63,439 nt of DNA from JBDTVS01 sp040007095. Its GTDB lineage: Bacteria > Acidobacteriota > Vicinamibacteria > Vicinamibacterales > CAVVIG01. Location: assembly GCA_040007095.1 (NCBI GenBank), contig JBDTVS010000164.1:1-63439 (forward strand). The letters are read 5' to 3'. This document shows positions 26,831 through 36,600 of the stretch, piece by piece; position 1 is the first letter of the stretch; each line of letters begins with the position of its first letter. The notes beneath the pieces are model-generated. The model made no database searches. It saw nothing but the letters and a program-made list of their open reading frames with translations, and was not told the DNA's origin. A program made the translations under genes and the position numbers.

Positions 26831-28537
26831 TCAATGACCACTGTCACCGGTTGGGCAGGCCGGCTGTTCCTGAATCCGGATCGTCCGCAGCGTTTCCCGT
26901 CTGAACAGGTCATAGGTTCGCCCGTCGAAAAACGAGGATACCCTGACCACGCGGACGCAGGCGATCGGTTCGCTGCCGCGATAGGGAACTCCGCGCTGAA
27001 ACGTCCAGAGAAACGGCAGAGGGTAGAACAACGTCAGCAGCCGGCCGCGCCGCGGCCCCGCGGCGAGGCTCCGATTGGATGCCGTCGCCGTACGGCGAAC
27101 GAACTCGTCGAAGCGCTGCGCAAACTCCAACTCCACGCCGTTCGCCCCGCGACTCTCGGCCTGTTCGAGGCGGAGAATGTCCTCTGGCGACTTTGCTCCG
27201 ATCAGAGCATCGGCGATCGTCCGGTCTCCTGTGACGCCGTACGAATCGGTGAGGTCCGGACCGGGCGTCAGCGGCGTGACGAACCGCGCCATCGCGACGT
27301 GGCTTTCGTATGGCGCGAAAAAGCCTGGCGGAAGATCGTAGACCGCGCCGCTTGGACCGACCGCTTCATACCGCAGCATGTTGGCGAGTGGTGTGTCGAA
27401 CCATGCAAGGCGAGCCGGCTCGAACCACACCTGTGCCAACCCGATCACCACCAGCGACACCGCGAATCGCTCTTTGGTGAAGAGGCGCCGGCGCCAGGCG
27501 ATGGCTGCCCCATCGAGCGGATGGAATAAAAGAATCCAGAGCGCGATCTGGAGCACGATCCACTTCCAGAACAGATACCCGATCGTCAGGAAGAACATGC
27601 CGAGGAGCCAGGTGAAGAGGATGAGGAATCCCTTCGCGACCCGAGCGTCCATGAACAGCAGGATCGCGCCGCATTCCAACGCCAGCGTGCCGACGCGCAA
27701 CGGCCAATCGAGCGCGGCCATCGCTCGCGCCGCCCGCACTATCGACTGAGGCTCGAGGAAGGCGAGCCAGCCGTGCGTGTAGGCGTTCGGAATCAGGAAG
27801 TCCACATGGCCGTGCGTGACCCAGCCGATGCGCAGTTTTCCGGCGCCTGGGACCCAGAAGTTTGCGGCGACCAGGCAAAGCGCCAGGAACAGAAAGCCAT
27901 CCATTCTCCGGCCACCGAATACCGCGCGGATCAGCACTGCCGCGGAGAACAGGGTGAGGGTGTTGACGACCGGCCTGAACTCGGCTTCGAGGGTCTGAAA
28001 GCCGAGCGCTGGATAGTTGAACTGCCAGATGATGGCCCAGAATGCGGCAGCGAAAGGCAGGGCGAACACCGGTCGCCACCACACCAGACCAGCGAGCACA
28101 ATCAGGGCCGCGCGGTCGGCGAGATGCGGCTGATCGTACCAGGCGTTGAAGGCGTATGCCGAGCCTGCCCATGCCAGGATCGCGGCGATCGTCCCGATGA
28201 ACCAGCGCAGGCGCCGGCCGCCGTCGAACTGCGTCCAACCCTGTCGGAGTCGTGGGAGGGAGACGAGCAGTACTGCGCCGCCCACGATCACTGCCACCAG
28301 GAGGCCGCCGTGCTGCCGCAAACCCTCGATCAGAATCGACGCGTGAGAAAAAGTTTCCTCGGAGGGTCGGCAGAGCCTCAGAATGATTCGCTGCAGCACC
28401 ATGAACGCCAGCACGAGCGATGTCGTGCGCGTGACGACGCGCGCGAACGTGACCGCGCGGGAAGCGCTGCCGAGCGAGCCGGTCTCTTCGTCTGGCTCCG
28501 TGATCCATGGCGCGATGCGGCGGAGCATCCGCGTCAT
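26831..28537 (-). CDS. polytopic membrane protein of the NRPS operon (HTTM-like)
   Basis: A 568-residue protein with about ten hydrophobic segments in the first 360 residues (for example LIVLAGLVWWRPVFALPFAA, FLILFTWLLGMFFLTIGYLF) and a soluble C-terminal third. The arrangement, with GKLRIGW and a charged start to later helices, recalls HTTM/vitamin-K-carboxylase-like membrane proteins, but the match is by impression only. Its ATG overlaps the thioesterase gene's TGA (ATGA at 28534-28537), so it is translationally coupled and the last gene of the NRPS operon. A role in export, self-protection or late tailoring is inferred from position alone. Confidence 0.6.
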   Translation of the reverse strand: MTRMLRRIAPWITEPDEETGSLGSASRAVTFARVVTRTTSLVLAFMVLQRIILRLCRPSEETFSHASILIEGLRQHGGLLVAVIVGGAVLLVSLPRLRQGWTQFDGGRRLRWFIGTIAAILAWAGSAYAFNAWYDQPHLADRAALIVLAGLVWWRPVFALPFAAAFWAIIWQFNYPALGFQTLEAEFRPVVNTLTLFSAAVLIRAVFGGRRMDGFLFLALCLVAANFWVPGAGKLRIGWVTHGHVDFLIPNAYTHGWLAFLEPQSIVRAARAMAALDWPLRVGTLALECGAILLFMDARVAKGFLILFTWLLGMFFLTIGYLFWKWIVLQIALWILLFHPLDGAAIAWRRRLFTKERFAVSLVVIGLAQVWFEPARLAWFDTPLANMLRYEAVGPSGAVYDLPPGFFAPYESHVAMARFVTPLTPGPDLTDSYGVTGDRTIADALIGAKSPEDILRLEQAESRGANGVELEFAQRFDEFVRRTATASNRSLAAGPRRGRLLTLFYPLPFLWTFQRGVPYRGSEPIACVRVVRVSSFFDGRTYDLFRRETLRTIRIQEQPACPTGDSGH

Positions 28538-29901
28538 CTGTCTGAGGCGGCGACCGCCTCCACCACGGCAGACAGCTGTCGCGCCGTGCCCTCGAGGTAT
28601 GGCTCCTTGAGCACGTCCGCGTGCGCTCCCCGTAGCATCTCGATCTCGAGCCGTCCTTGCACCAGCGGGCGCCAGCCCAGGTCCTTGGCAAGTTCGTCGT
28701 TCTCACTGCGAAACAGCCAGGCGTCGCCGTTGTAGGGACGGGGAATCCAGGCGCGAGCGGCCTGGAAATGCTTCGTGGCGATCTCGCGGAAGGGCCGCGG
28801 CACGCCGTACCAGCGCGGCACGTCGCCCACATTCACCACCTCGTTGCGCTCGCCAGCCAGCCACCTGGCGCTTGAGGAGGCGCGAGCCTTCACCGCCGCG
28901 ACAAGCTCTCGCGGGTGTTTGGACCTCCAACGCCTGAGGCGATGACTGATCGGTGGCACGACCGCCTTCGTGCCCGGCGTGGCGGCGTCGATGATCGCCA
29001 GCAGCCGCACCGATTCTCCCGCCTCGACAAGCTGCCGCGCCATTTCGTAAGCCACGCATCCGCCGACACAGTAGCCGCCGAGCAGGTAGGGCCCGTGCGG
29101 TTGGTGAGCACGGACCTCTTCGAGATAGCGTGTCGCCATCGGCTCGAGCTCGGAGAATGGCTCGGCAGGCGCTTGCAACCCGTAGACCGGCTGATCGGGA
29201 TGAAGGTATCCGGCGAGATTGTAGAAATATCCAATCTCGCCGCCCAGTCCGTGCACCATGTAGAGCGGCGGTCTTCGACCGCCTTCCCGGATGGCGACCA
29301 GCGAGCGCCACGACTGGTTGGGGTTGCGCGCGCGGATGATTTCCGCCAGCTCCCTCACGGTCGGCGCCTGGAACAGGACACCAAGCGGCAGTGTGATGCC
29401 GAAGTCGCGCTGCACGATGTCCATCAGCCGCGGCACCAGCAGTGAATGGCCGCCGAGCTCGAAAAAATTGTCGTCGGGGCCAATGTCGCGCACGCCAATC
29501 AGGTCGTCCCAGATCCTCATCAGCTGAGATTCGAGCACGTTTGAAAAGGGTTCGTCTGGCGTGCCCGCCGCCGTCCTCCGCAGGAGGGACAGCGCGGCTC
29601 GATCGACCTTGCCATTCGGCAACACCGGCAATGCGTCGAGCGCCACAAAGCGAGAGGGGACCATGAAGGAGGGGAGTCGGCCGGACACGAACCGGCGCAG
29701 TTCTTCAGCCGGGAGTGACGTCTTCCCGGACGGTGCCACGTAATATGCGACCAAACGTTTGTTACCGTCAGCCAACGGCGCTCCGGAGCGTCTCCGCGGC
29801 GTCAGGTTCAGGCGGCGCGCCAGCAGGGCGCGCTGCTCAGGCGTCAATCGCTTGAGCCGGTCATGGACCTCCATCGTGGTGCTCGGGTCGTGATCGCTCA
29901 C
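28534..29901 (-). CDS. NRPS C-terminal protein: partial adenylation (A9-A10), carrier, thioesterase
   Basis: A 455-residue protein. Residues 1-35 are a helical, docking-like start (RLKRLTPEQRALLARRL). Residues ~45-105 are only the C-terminal subdomain of an adenylation domain (LVAYYVAPSGK, LPSFMVPSRFV, LPNGKVDR with the A10 Lys near 97). A carrier domain follows with the phosphopantetheine Ser in DNFFELGGHSLL near 151, then an alpha/beta thioesterase from ~190 (LYMVHGLGG, GGYCVGGCVAYEMA, C-terminal LRGAHADVL). The nucleophile is Cys (GYCVGG), not Ser. It starts at a GTG overlapping the stop of the preceding gene (GTGA, 29898-29901), so it supplies in trans the missing piece of that gene's adenylation domain and releases the product. 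It is not an ordinary stand-alone module. Confidence 0.88.
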   Translation of the reverse strand: MSDHDPSTTMEVHDRLKRLTPEQRALLARRLNLTPRRRSGAPLADGNKRLVAYYVAPSGKTSLPAEELRRFVSGRLPSFMVPSRFVALDALPVLPNGKVDRAALSLLRRTAAGTPDEPFSNVLESQLMRIWDDLIGVRDIGPDDNFFELGGHSLLVPRLMDIVQRDFGITLPLGVLFQAPTVRELAEIIRARNPNQSWRSLVAIREGGRRPPLYMVHGLGGEIGYFYNLAGYLHPDQPVYGLQAPAEPFSELEPMATRYLEEVRAHQPHGPYLLGGYCVGGCVAYEMARQLVEAGESVRLLAIIDAATPGTKAVVPPISHRLRRWRSKHPRELVAAVKARASSSARWLAGERNEVVNVGDVPRWYGVPRPFREIATKHFQAARAWIPRPYNGDAWLFRSENDELAKDLGWRPLVQGRLEIEMLRGAHADVLKEPYLEGTARQLSAVVEAVAASDR

Positions 29902-32900
29902 TTTACCGCCTTCACCACGACCATGGAGTTGGCCCACCAGGTGTCCCGCGTGTCGTCGGGCACGTGCAGCCTTTCCACGTGCAGTGTCACCTCTCGAAAA
30001 TGCTGCAGGAGACGTCGCTGGTGGCCGCGGCCGAGCGAGTCGATCTCGGTGGTCAGATAGGTGAACACGCCCCCGTCCTTCAGGTGAGAGGCCATCGCCT
30101 CGAAGCCATGTTCGGCGAAAGTCACACTGCGCAGCACGTACTCGTCGAACTCGCGTTCGTTCATCGGAAAGGCGTGAAAGAAGATGCCGTCGAAACGTCC
30201 GAGCTGACGCTCGATGTCCTGCCAGCGCGCGTGGAACAGTCGGATGTCGTGGTCCAGGCGGCGCTCGCGCCACGGCCTGAAATGATGGCTCACGCTGTGG
30301 TCGTTCGATTCGACGATCGTGTGCGACCGGACGCCGAACTGCTGGATGAACTCGGCCGACACGCCGCGGCCGAAGCCGATCTCGAGCACGTCGCCGTGCC
30401 CGGTGGCGACGTGGCGTGCCATCGCCTTCATCACTGGAGTCTGCCAGTCCTCCATGATCTCCTGGTCGGTGAGGACCGCCTGGCTGATGTCCCGCAGGTC
30501 TTTCCCGAGCTGGTGTTCGAATCCGCGGACAAACGAGGGCGCCACCGAGTCGAGGTGCTCGAGATCGTCCGCGAACTCCTCCATGGCCCTGCCGAGCAGC
30601 CAGTTCCGCTGGGTCTCACGCGGGGGGGCAATGAAGCCGGTAGTGGCGGTGTGCAGCTCCACGCGAAATCGGTCGCGACTGACCGAGCGCTCGGGTCGGG
30701 GCGACGCGGCCTCGGCGCCGGCGTCGGGCGCCGTGTGCACCGCCGCCGCCGGCAGCGATTCGACCGCGGTCAGGGCAGCGTCGAGCTCGTGGTACGGCAC
30801 GTCCTGAATCAGTTCGGCCAGGGCCTCGACCCCGATGACCTCGGCGTCAGAGCGCGAATCTGTCGGAACCGCCACCACGACCGCTCGCAGGATTCCGGGA
30901 TGCTGCTCGAGCACCGATTCGATTTCTCCCGGTTCGATACGAAAGCCGCGCAGCTTGATTTGGTCGTCGTTGCGTCCCAGGAATTCGAGCAAGCCGTCGC
31001 GTCGCCATCGCGCCATGTCACCGCTGCGGTACAACCGCCGCATGCCCGATCCGGGGATCACGCGCTCGACGAATCGCTCGCGCGACAGCTCGTCGCGTCC
31101 GAAGTAGCCCTGCGCCACGCCGTCGCCAGCCAGCCACAATTCTCCGGCAATGCCGGCCGGCAGCGCCTGCCCATGTGGGTCGAGGACGTAGGCCTGGATG
31201 TTGGCGATGGGACGCCCGATCGGCACGGGCCGCGAGGCGAGCCCGTCCTCGGCGCCACAGGCGTGAACCGTCGCCCAGACCGTCACTTCCGTCGGGCCGT
31301 ACTCGTTGAAAAGTTCGGTGCCCGGAAGGCGTTGGTGGTGCAGCGCCACGAGGTCGGAAGGGCAGGATTCCCCCGCGACGATGACCCTCGTCAACGTCTG
31401 GAGTTCAGTCGGAGTTCCGGCCAGGATCTCGCGGTAGAGCGTCGGAATGCACAGCAGGTCGGAAACCGCGTGCGTCCGAATGAGACCGCGGAGCCGTGCC
31501 GGATCGCGCTGGTCGTCCGCGTCGGCCATCACCAGCGCTCCACCCTGAGTCAAGGTCCAGAAAATGCCGGCGACGGAGCTGTCGAATGCGAAGCTCGGGG
31601 TGAGAAGCAATCGGTGTGGCGCCCTGGTGTAGTAGCGGGCTCGCGCCTCCGTCGAGTGCAGTAAATTGCGATGCGAGACGACGACACCCTTTGGATCGCC
31701 CGTTGAGCCGGACGTGTAGATCACGTACGCGGCCTGTTGCTCGTCCAATGGCAACAGCGCCACGGCGTCATCGACGGCTCGCGATGGGTCGGACTGATCG
31801 AGCAGCACGGTGTGCACGACTAGGCCCGAAATTTCAGGGCGCAGCGCCGATGTCGTGACGGCCGTGTCGATGGCGGTGTGGCGGATGATGAAACGACGGC
31901 GGTCGGCCGGATACTCGGGATCGATCGGTACGTAGGCTGCGCCGGCCTTCAGGATGCCGATGATCCCAGCGATCGCCCCTGGGGTGCGTCCGGCAAAGTG
32001 CGCGACCGGCCGCCCGCCACCGGCACCGAGACTGACCAGTTGCCGCGCGATCGCCTGGCTGGTCTCTTCGAGCTGCCGGTAGTTCAGGCTGCCGTTTGCG
32101 CCGATCACGGCCGGGGCATCAGGGGTCTTCGCGGCGTGCTGCTGTATCTGAGCGATCAGGGCGGGAACGCCCGCCAGCGAGCACGTCTGACCCTGCCAGG
32201 CGTCGAACAGTTGACGCCGCTCATCTACGGTGAGCATCTCCAGTTCAGAGACCGGTTGATCGGGATTTCCGGCGATGCTCTCGAGGAGCTGCTCGTAGTG
32301 ACGCAGCATCCGCTGGATGGTGTCGCGCTCGAACAGATCCGTCCGGTACTCCAGGATCGTCTCCATCCCCTCGCCCGATTCCGCTGCGAAGAGCGTGAGG
32401 TCGAACTTCGACGTCCTGGTCTGGATGTACAGATGCGTGAGGTTCACGTCGCCGAGGTCGAGGGCCGGTGCGGCCTCGGCCTCGCGCTGATACACGAACA
32501 TCACCTGGAACAGCGGGTGCCGGCCTGGCACTCGCGGCGGTGCGACAGCCCGGACGACGCGATCGAAGGGGAGATCCTGGTTCTCGATGGCGCCGGCAAC
32601 CGCGCTGCCAACCTGCCGGATCGCATCGCGTGCGGTGAGATCGGCGCGCAGCATGGCGCGCACCACGACGGTCGTGAGGAAGAAGCCAATCAGGTCCACC
32701 GTTTCCCTGCGCCGACGATTCGCGACCGGGGATCCCACCACGGCGTCGCCCACACCCGTGTAGCGGTAGAGGAGGATGTGCAAGCCGCTCAGCAGGAGCG
32801 TGAACAGGGAAACCTTCTCGGCGGCGGCGAGTGCCTTGAGACTGCGCGTGACGGCCGGGCTCAGCCGCCACCGTTCGAGGCGACCCGCGTCGGTGATCTC

Positions 32901-33668
32901 AGTCGGGTACGGCTTGTCTGTAGGCAGAGGGATGGGGCCGGGCAGTCCATCCAATGCCCGTTTCCAGAACGTCAACTGTCCGTCGACGCGGCCTGAGTCG
33001 AGCCACTCCCGCTGCCAGTCGGCGAAGTCCGCGTATTGTATCGGCAGCGCACCCAGTGCGACAGGTGGGCCCTCGCCAGTGTCGCGGTAGAGGACGGCAA
33101 CCTCCTTCCAGAACAGGCCGAGCGACCATTTGTCGAACACGATGTCGTGAACGACCAGCGTGAGTAGCCCGTGCCCCCCGACGCTGTCGAGGTAGTACAG
33201 CCGCAGCAGCGGCTCGTTCGCCAGATCGAACGGGCGCCGTACCAGCGCCTCCGCCTCCCGTTCGATCTCCTCGTCTTCGCACCGCTGCCGATGAATGCGA
33301 ATGGCGACGGCGTCCTGGACGATCACCTGGACGCCGCCGTCCTGCCGCCGGAAGTTGCTGCGCAGCGGTTGGTGACGGGCGACGACCTGGTTCACGCAGT
33401 CTTCCAGCTGCTCGACGTTCAGATTGCCGATCACGCGAAAGCTGCTGGTGACGTTGAAGCTCGCGGATGTCGGACTGGACTGGTGGGCCAGGTAAATCCA
33501 TTCCTGACCGAGGGACGCCCGATGTCGAGGCGGACGTTCCCGCCGCGCAATCCCATCTGGTGAGGGTCGCGGCGCCCCGATCTTCCCTTCGAGGCGCGCC
33601 GCAAGCAGCTTACGCCTGGCGTCGGAGAGGCCGACGTCCTGTCGGCCGCTGGTCGGGTTCGGGCTCAT
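29898..33668 (-). CDS. NRPS: condensation, adenylation core, GAMT-like methyltransferase
   Basis: A 1256-residue synthetase. The condensation domain (~55-480) has VVHDIVFDKWS as the HHxxxD-type motif near residue 174, with the first His replaced by Val. The adenylation core (~520-930) has YVIYTSGSTGDPKG near 651, FNEYGPTEVTVWAT and the A8 block NDDQIKLRGFRIEPGEIE near 906; my hand-aligned specificity positions read DSACIAEVWK, whose substrate I cannot name. After A8, instead of A9-A10, comes a class-I methyltransferase (~1000-1256) with motif I GDVLEIGFGRGVSAEF near 1096 and HTIVESNDHSV, resembling guanidinoacetate/arginine N-methyltransferases. The chain stops right after VVVKAVK; A9-A10 is on the next protein. 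The ATG overlaps the stop of the first NRPS (ATGA, 33665-33668). Confidence 0.9.
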   Translation of the reverse strand: MSPNPTSGRQDVGLSDARRKLLAARLEGKIGAPRPSPDGIARRERPPRHRASLGQEWIYLAHQSSPTSASFNVTSSFRVIGNLNVEQLEDCVNQVVARHQPLRSNFRRQDGGVQVIVQDAVAIRIHRQRCEDEEIEREAEALVRRPFDLANEPLLRLYYLDSVGGHGLLTLVVHDIVFDKWSLGLFWKEVAVLYRDTGEGPPVALGALPIQYADFADWQREWLDSGRVDGQLTFWKRALDGLPGPIPLPTDKPYPTEITDAGRLERWRLSPAVTRSLKALAAAEKVSLFTLLLSGLHILLYRYTGVGDAVVGSPVANRRRRETVDLIGFFLTTVVVRAMLRADLTARDAIRQVGSAVAGAIENQDLPFDRVVRAVAPPRVPGRHPLFQVMFVYQREAEAAPALDLGDVNLTHLYIQTRTSKFDLTLFAAESGEGMETILEYRTDLFERDTIQRMLRHYEQLLESIAGNPDQPVSELEMLTVDERRQLFDAWQGQTCSLAGVPALIAQIQQHAAKTPDAPAVIGANGSLNYRQLEETSQAIARQLVSLGAGGGRPVAHFAGRTPGAIAGIIGILKAGAAYVPIDPEYPADRRRFIIRHTAIDTAVTTSALRPEISGLVVHTVLLDQSDPSRAVDDAVALLPLDEQQAAYVIYTSGSTGDPKGVVVSHRNLLHSTEARARYYTRAPHRLLLTPSFAFDSSVAGIFWTLTQGGALVMADADDQRDPARLRGLIRTHAVSDLLCIPTLYREILAGTPTELQTLTRVIVAGESCPSDLVALHHQRLPGTELFNEYGPTEVTVWATVHACGAEDGLASRPVPIGRPIANIQAYVLDPHGQALPAGIAGELWLAGDGVAQGYFGRDELSRERFVERVIPGSGMRRLYRSGDMARWRRDGLLEFLGRNDDQIKLRGFRIEPGEIESVLEQHPGILRAVVVAVPTDSRSDAEVIGVEALAELIQDVPYHELDAALTAVESLPAAAVHTAPDAGAEAASPRPERSVSRDRFRVELHTATTGFIAPPRETQRNWLLGRAMEEFADDLEHLDSVAPSFVRGFEHQLGKDLRDISQAVLTDQEIMEDWQTPVMKAMARHVATGHGDVLEIGFGRGVSAEFIQQFGVRSHTIVESNDHSVSHHFRPWRERRLDHDIRLFHARWQDIERQLGRFDGIFFHAFPMNEREFDEYVLRSVTFAEHGFEAMASHLKDGGVFTYLTTEIDSLGRGHQRRLLQHFREVTLHVERLHVPDDTRDTWWANSMVVVKAVK

Positions 33669-36600
33669 GGGCGGGCGTGGGGATCGGCAGCCAGTTTCTC
33701 GGCGTCGTCGTCGCTGAGGCCGGCAATCTCCTGCTCGATGACGTCTTCGACCGCACGCGCAAGTTGCGCGATGGTCTGACGCTGAAACAGCGTCTGAAGG
33801 GGCAGGTCGACCTCGAACTCATCGCAGATGCGGAGCATGACCTCCATCGCCGCAAGCGAGGTGCCGCCACGCTCGAAGAAACTGGTCTCGGCGCCGACGG
33901 CTCCGATGTGCAGCACTTCCTGCCAGATCATCGCGATTCGCTGCTGGGCCGCGCCTTCGAGAACCGCGTCGTCGCCGGCGCCCTGCGGTGCGGCAGCGTC
34001 TAACGCGACCAGCCGGTCGCGGTCCACCTTGCCGTTCGGCGTCAGCGGCATCGCGTCGACGCGCGTGAAGCGTTGTGGGATGAGCGGGCGCGGAAGCGTC
34101 GCCGCAAGATGGCGACGCAGTTCCAGATCGGGAATTTCCCGCGATGAGACGAAGTACGCCGCGAGGGTGTCCGGGGGCGAGACGTCGCTCACGCGGTCTT
34201 CATCATAGCCAATCTCCGCCAGAATCCTGCGGACGCGGCTGGTATCGATTTCGTCGCGCAGCTCAGCCATGGCCTCGCCGCGCGTCTTGAGCCCCAGGCG
34301 CACGTCCCAGCTGTAGGGAAGCGCATAGTTGTGATGTCCGCGCTCCTTCTGGTGGATGTAGATGCCGACATCGTTGATCAGGCAGTTGGTCGATCGTCCG
34401 GTGTCGGACGGGCGCAACCAGGGCACCGCGGTCCGCAAATACGACAGGATCTCGTCGAGACCCGCGTCGCAGTAGCGATAGAAGTCCACGAATCGGATCT
34501 GTTCGAACACCGCATCGTCGTCGAATATCGACACGTTCAGGGAACGCGAAACCTGATCGTCCATGCGATGGTAGGCGCGGCGGGCGGCGAGTACGGCGGC
34601 GTCCACTTCCGCGGCGCTGCGCCAACCGTCCCGGAACAGGTTGGGGGTCAGGCGCGTCTCGAACAACTGGCCACGCGAGAGGCCGGTGACGATGATCGGG
34701 ATGCCCAGGTCGCGGGCGCGGTTCATTCCCAGGGTGTAGATGGTCTTGAAGCACCCGTTGCAGACGTTGCTGAAGCGCATCAGGCTGTCGCGGAAGATCG
34801 CGTTCATCGCGGGAGTGGTGGCGAACTCGTGATCGACGCCGAGCGCGGTCACGACCCGGCGAACGTTCTCCTTCGCTTGTTCGGAGATATAGCCGTTGTC
34901 GAACGAAAACGCGTACACGCTCAGTCCCATGTCCACCAGCCGGCACAGGGCGTACGTGCTGTCCTTGCCGCCGCTCAGCAGCATCATGCAGTCGTACGGC
35001 GCGCTACGTTCGGCGGCCGACTCGCGAAAGATAGCGGCCAGATCCGCCATCGTCCCGAAGTACGCTCTGGCGCGAACCTCGACCGATTCGAACGACAGGC
35101 AGACGCTGCAGACGCCCTGCGCGTCGAGGACGACGTCGGGAGCGTTCGACGGGATACCGCAGCGTTCGCAGTAGGTGGTGTCCAGAATCCGTGGAGAAGC
35201 CGCGCGGCCGAATGTCACCACGCATTCTCGAATTGCCTCGTGGGTGAGCAGCGCGGCTTCGATCTCGCCGGGCTCGGCCCGGAATCCCGATATTTTCAGC
35301 TGGGAATCGATCCGTCCCAAGTACTCCAGCGTGCCCGGACGCACGAAGCGCACCAGGTCGCCGGTGCGGTACAGCCGATCGGTCGGTTGAAAAGGATCAC
35401 TGACGAACGCGCGTTCCGTGGCCGCCTGCTGACGGTGATATCCGCGGGCAAGTCCGGCCCGCGAGGCGCACAACTCACCCGGCACGCCTTCAGGAACAGG
35501 CACCAGCGCGTCGTTGAGGACATAGACGCGGACATGATCGGCGGGGCGTCCGATCGGCACGCTCGGGCCGGTGTCGATCGCCGGATCGTATCGGTGCATC
35601 ACGCAGCCGACGACGGCTTCGGTCGGTCCGTACTCGTTGTAGATTTCGACCGGCTCGTCGAACCGGGCGGTGACCGCAGCCGCCAGCGAGGTCTTCAAGT
35701 CCTCGCCGCCGACAACCATCCGACGGATTCGAGAACTCGTGGGTTTCATCCGCGCGAGAAGAGACAAATGAGAGGGCGTCAGCTTGATGAAATCCGCTCG
35801 GTTCTCGTCGACCACGTCCAGGAGGGCCGCGTCGACTGGACCGTCCGTCTCCTCATAGATAACCAGCGTGCCTCCGCTGATGAGTGGAAGAAACAAGCTG
35901 GTGATCGTCAGGTCGAAGGAGAGCGAGGTGAAGAGCGGAAACGTGAGCCGATCGCCGCGCACGTACTGGCGCGCGGCCCACTCGAGGTATTCGGCCAACC
36001 CCAGATGTTCGACGGCCACTCCTTTGGGCCGTCCGGTTGAACCCGACGTGTAGATGATGTATGCGAGGTCGTGAAGCCGTGCGCCGTCGAGGAGCGTCGG
36101 CGCGACGCCCGCCGGAGGAGTGCGGTCCAGCAACTCGTCGATGCGAAGGAGCCGGCGTTCGCAGCCAGCGAACGCGGGAGCGGTCGCATCGCTCGCGAGC
36201 ACGCACTTCGCCCCGCAATCGTCGAGGAGGAGGCGGATGCGCGCGGCCGGGTAGCCAGGATCGATGGGGACGTATGCACCCCTCGCCTTGAGGACGGCGA
36301 GGACCGCCACGACCACATCGATCGAGCGTTTCATGCAGACGGCGACGGGCTCGCCGGGCAGCACGCCGATTTGCACGAGCCGCGTGGCGGCGATATCCGC
36401 CCGGCGACGCAATTCCGCAAAGGTGACCTCGCGCCTGCCTTCTCGCAGGGCGATTCGATCTGCCGATGCGATCGCCTGGCGGTCGAACAACACGGTCACG
36501 GGCTGCTCTGGAGGCGCCGGCCCGGCGGTGTCGTTGAAATCGACGATCACGGCCGCCCGCTCCTCTTCCGTGAGGATGTCCACCGAGCCGATGGGTGTGT

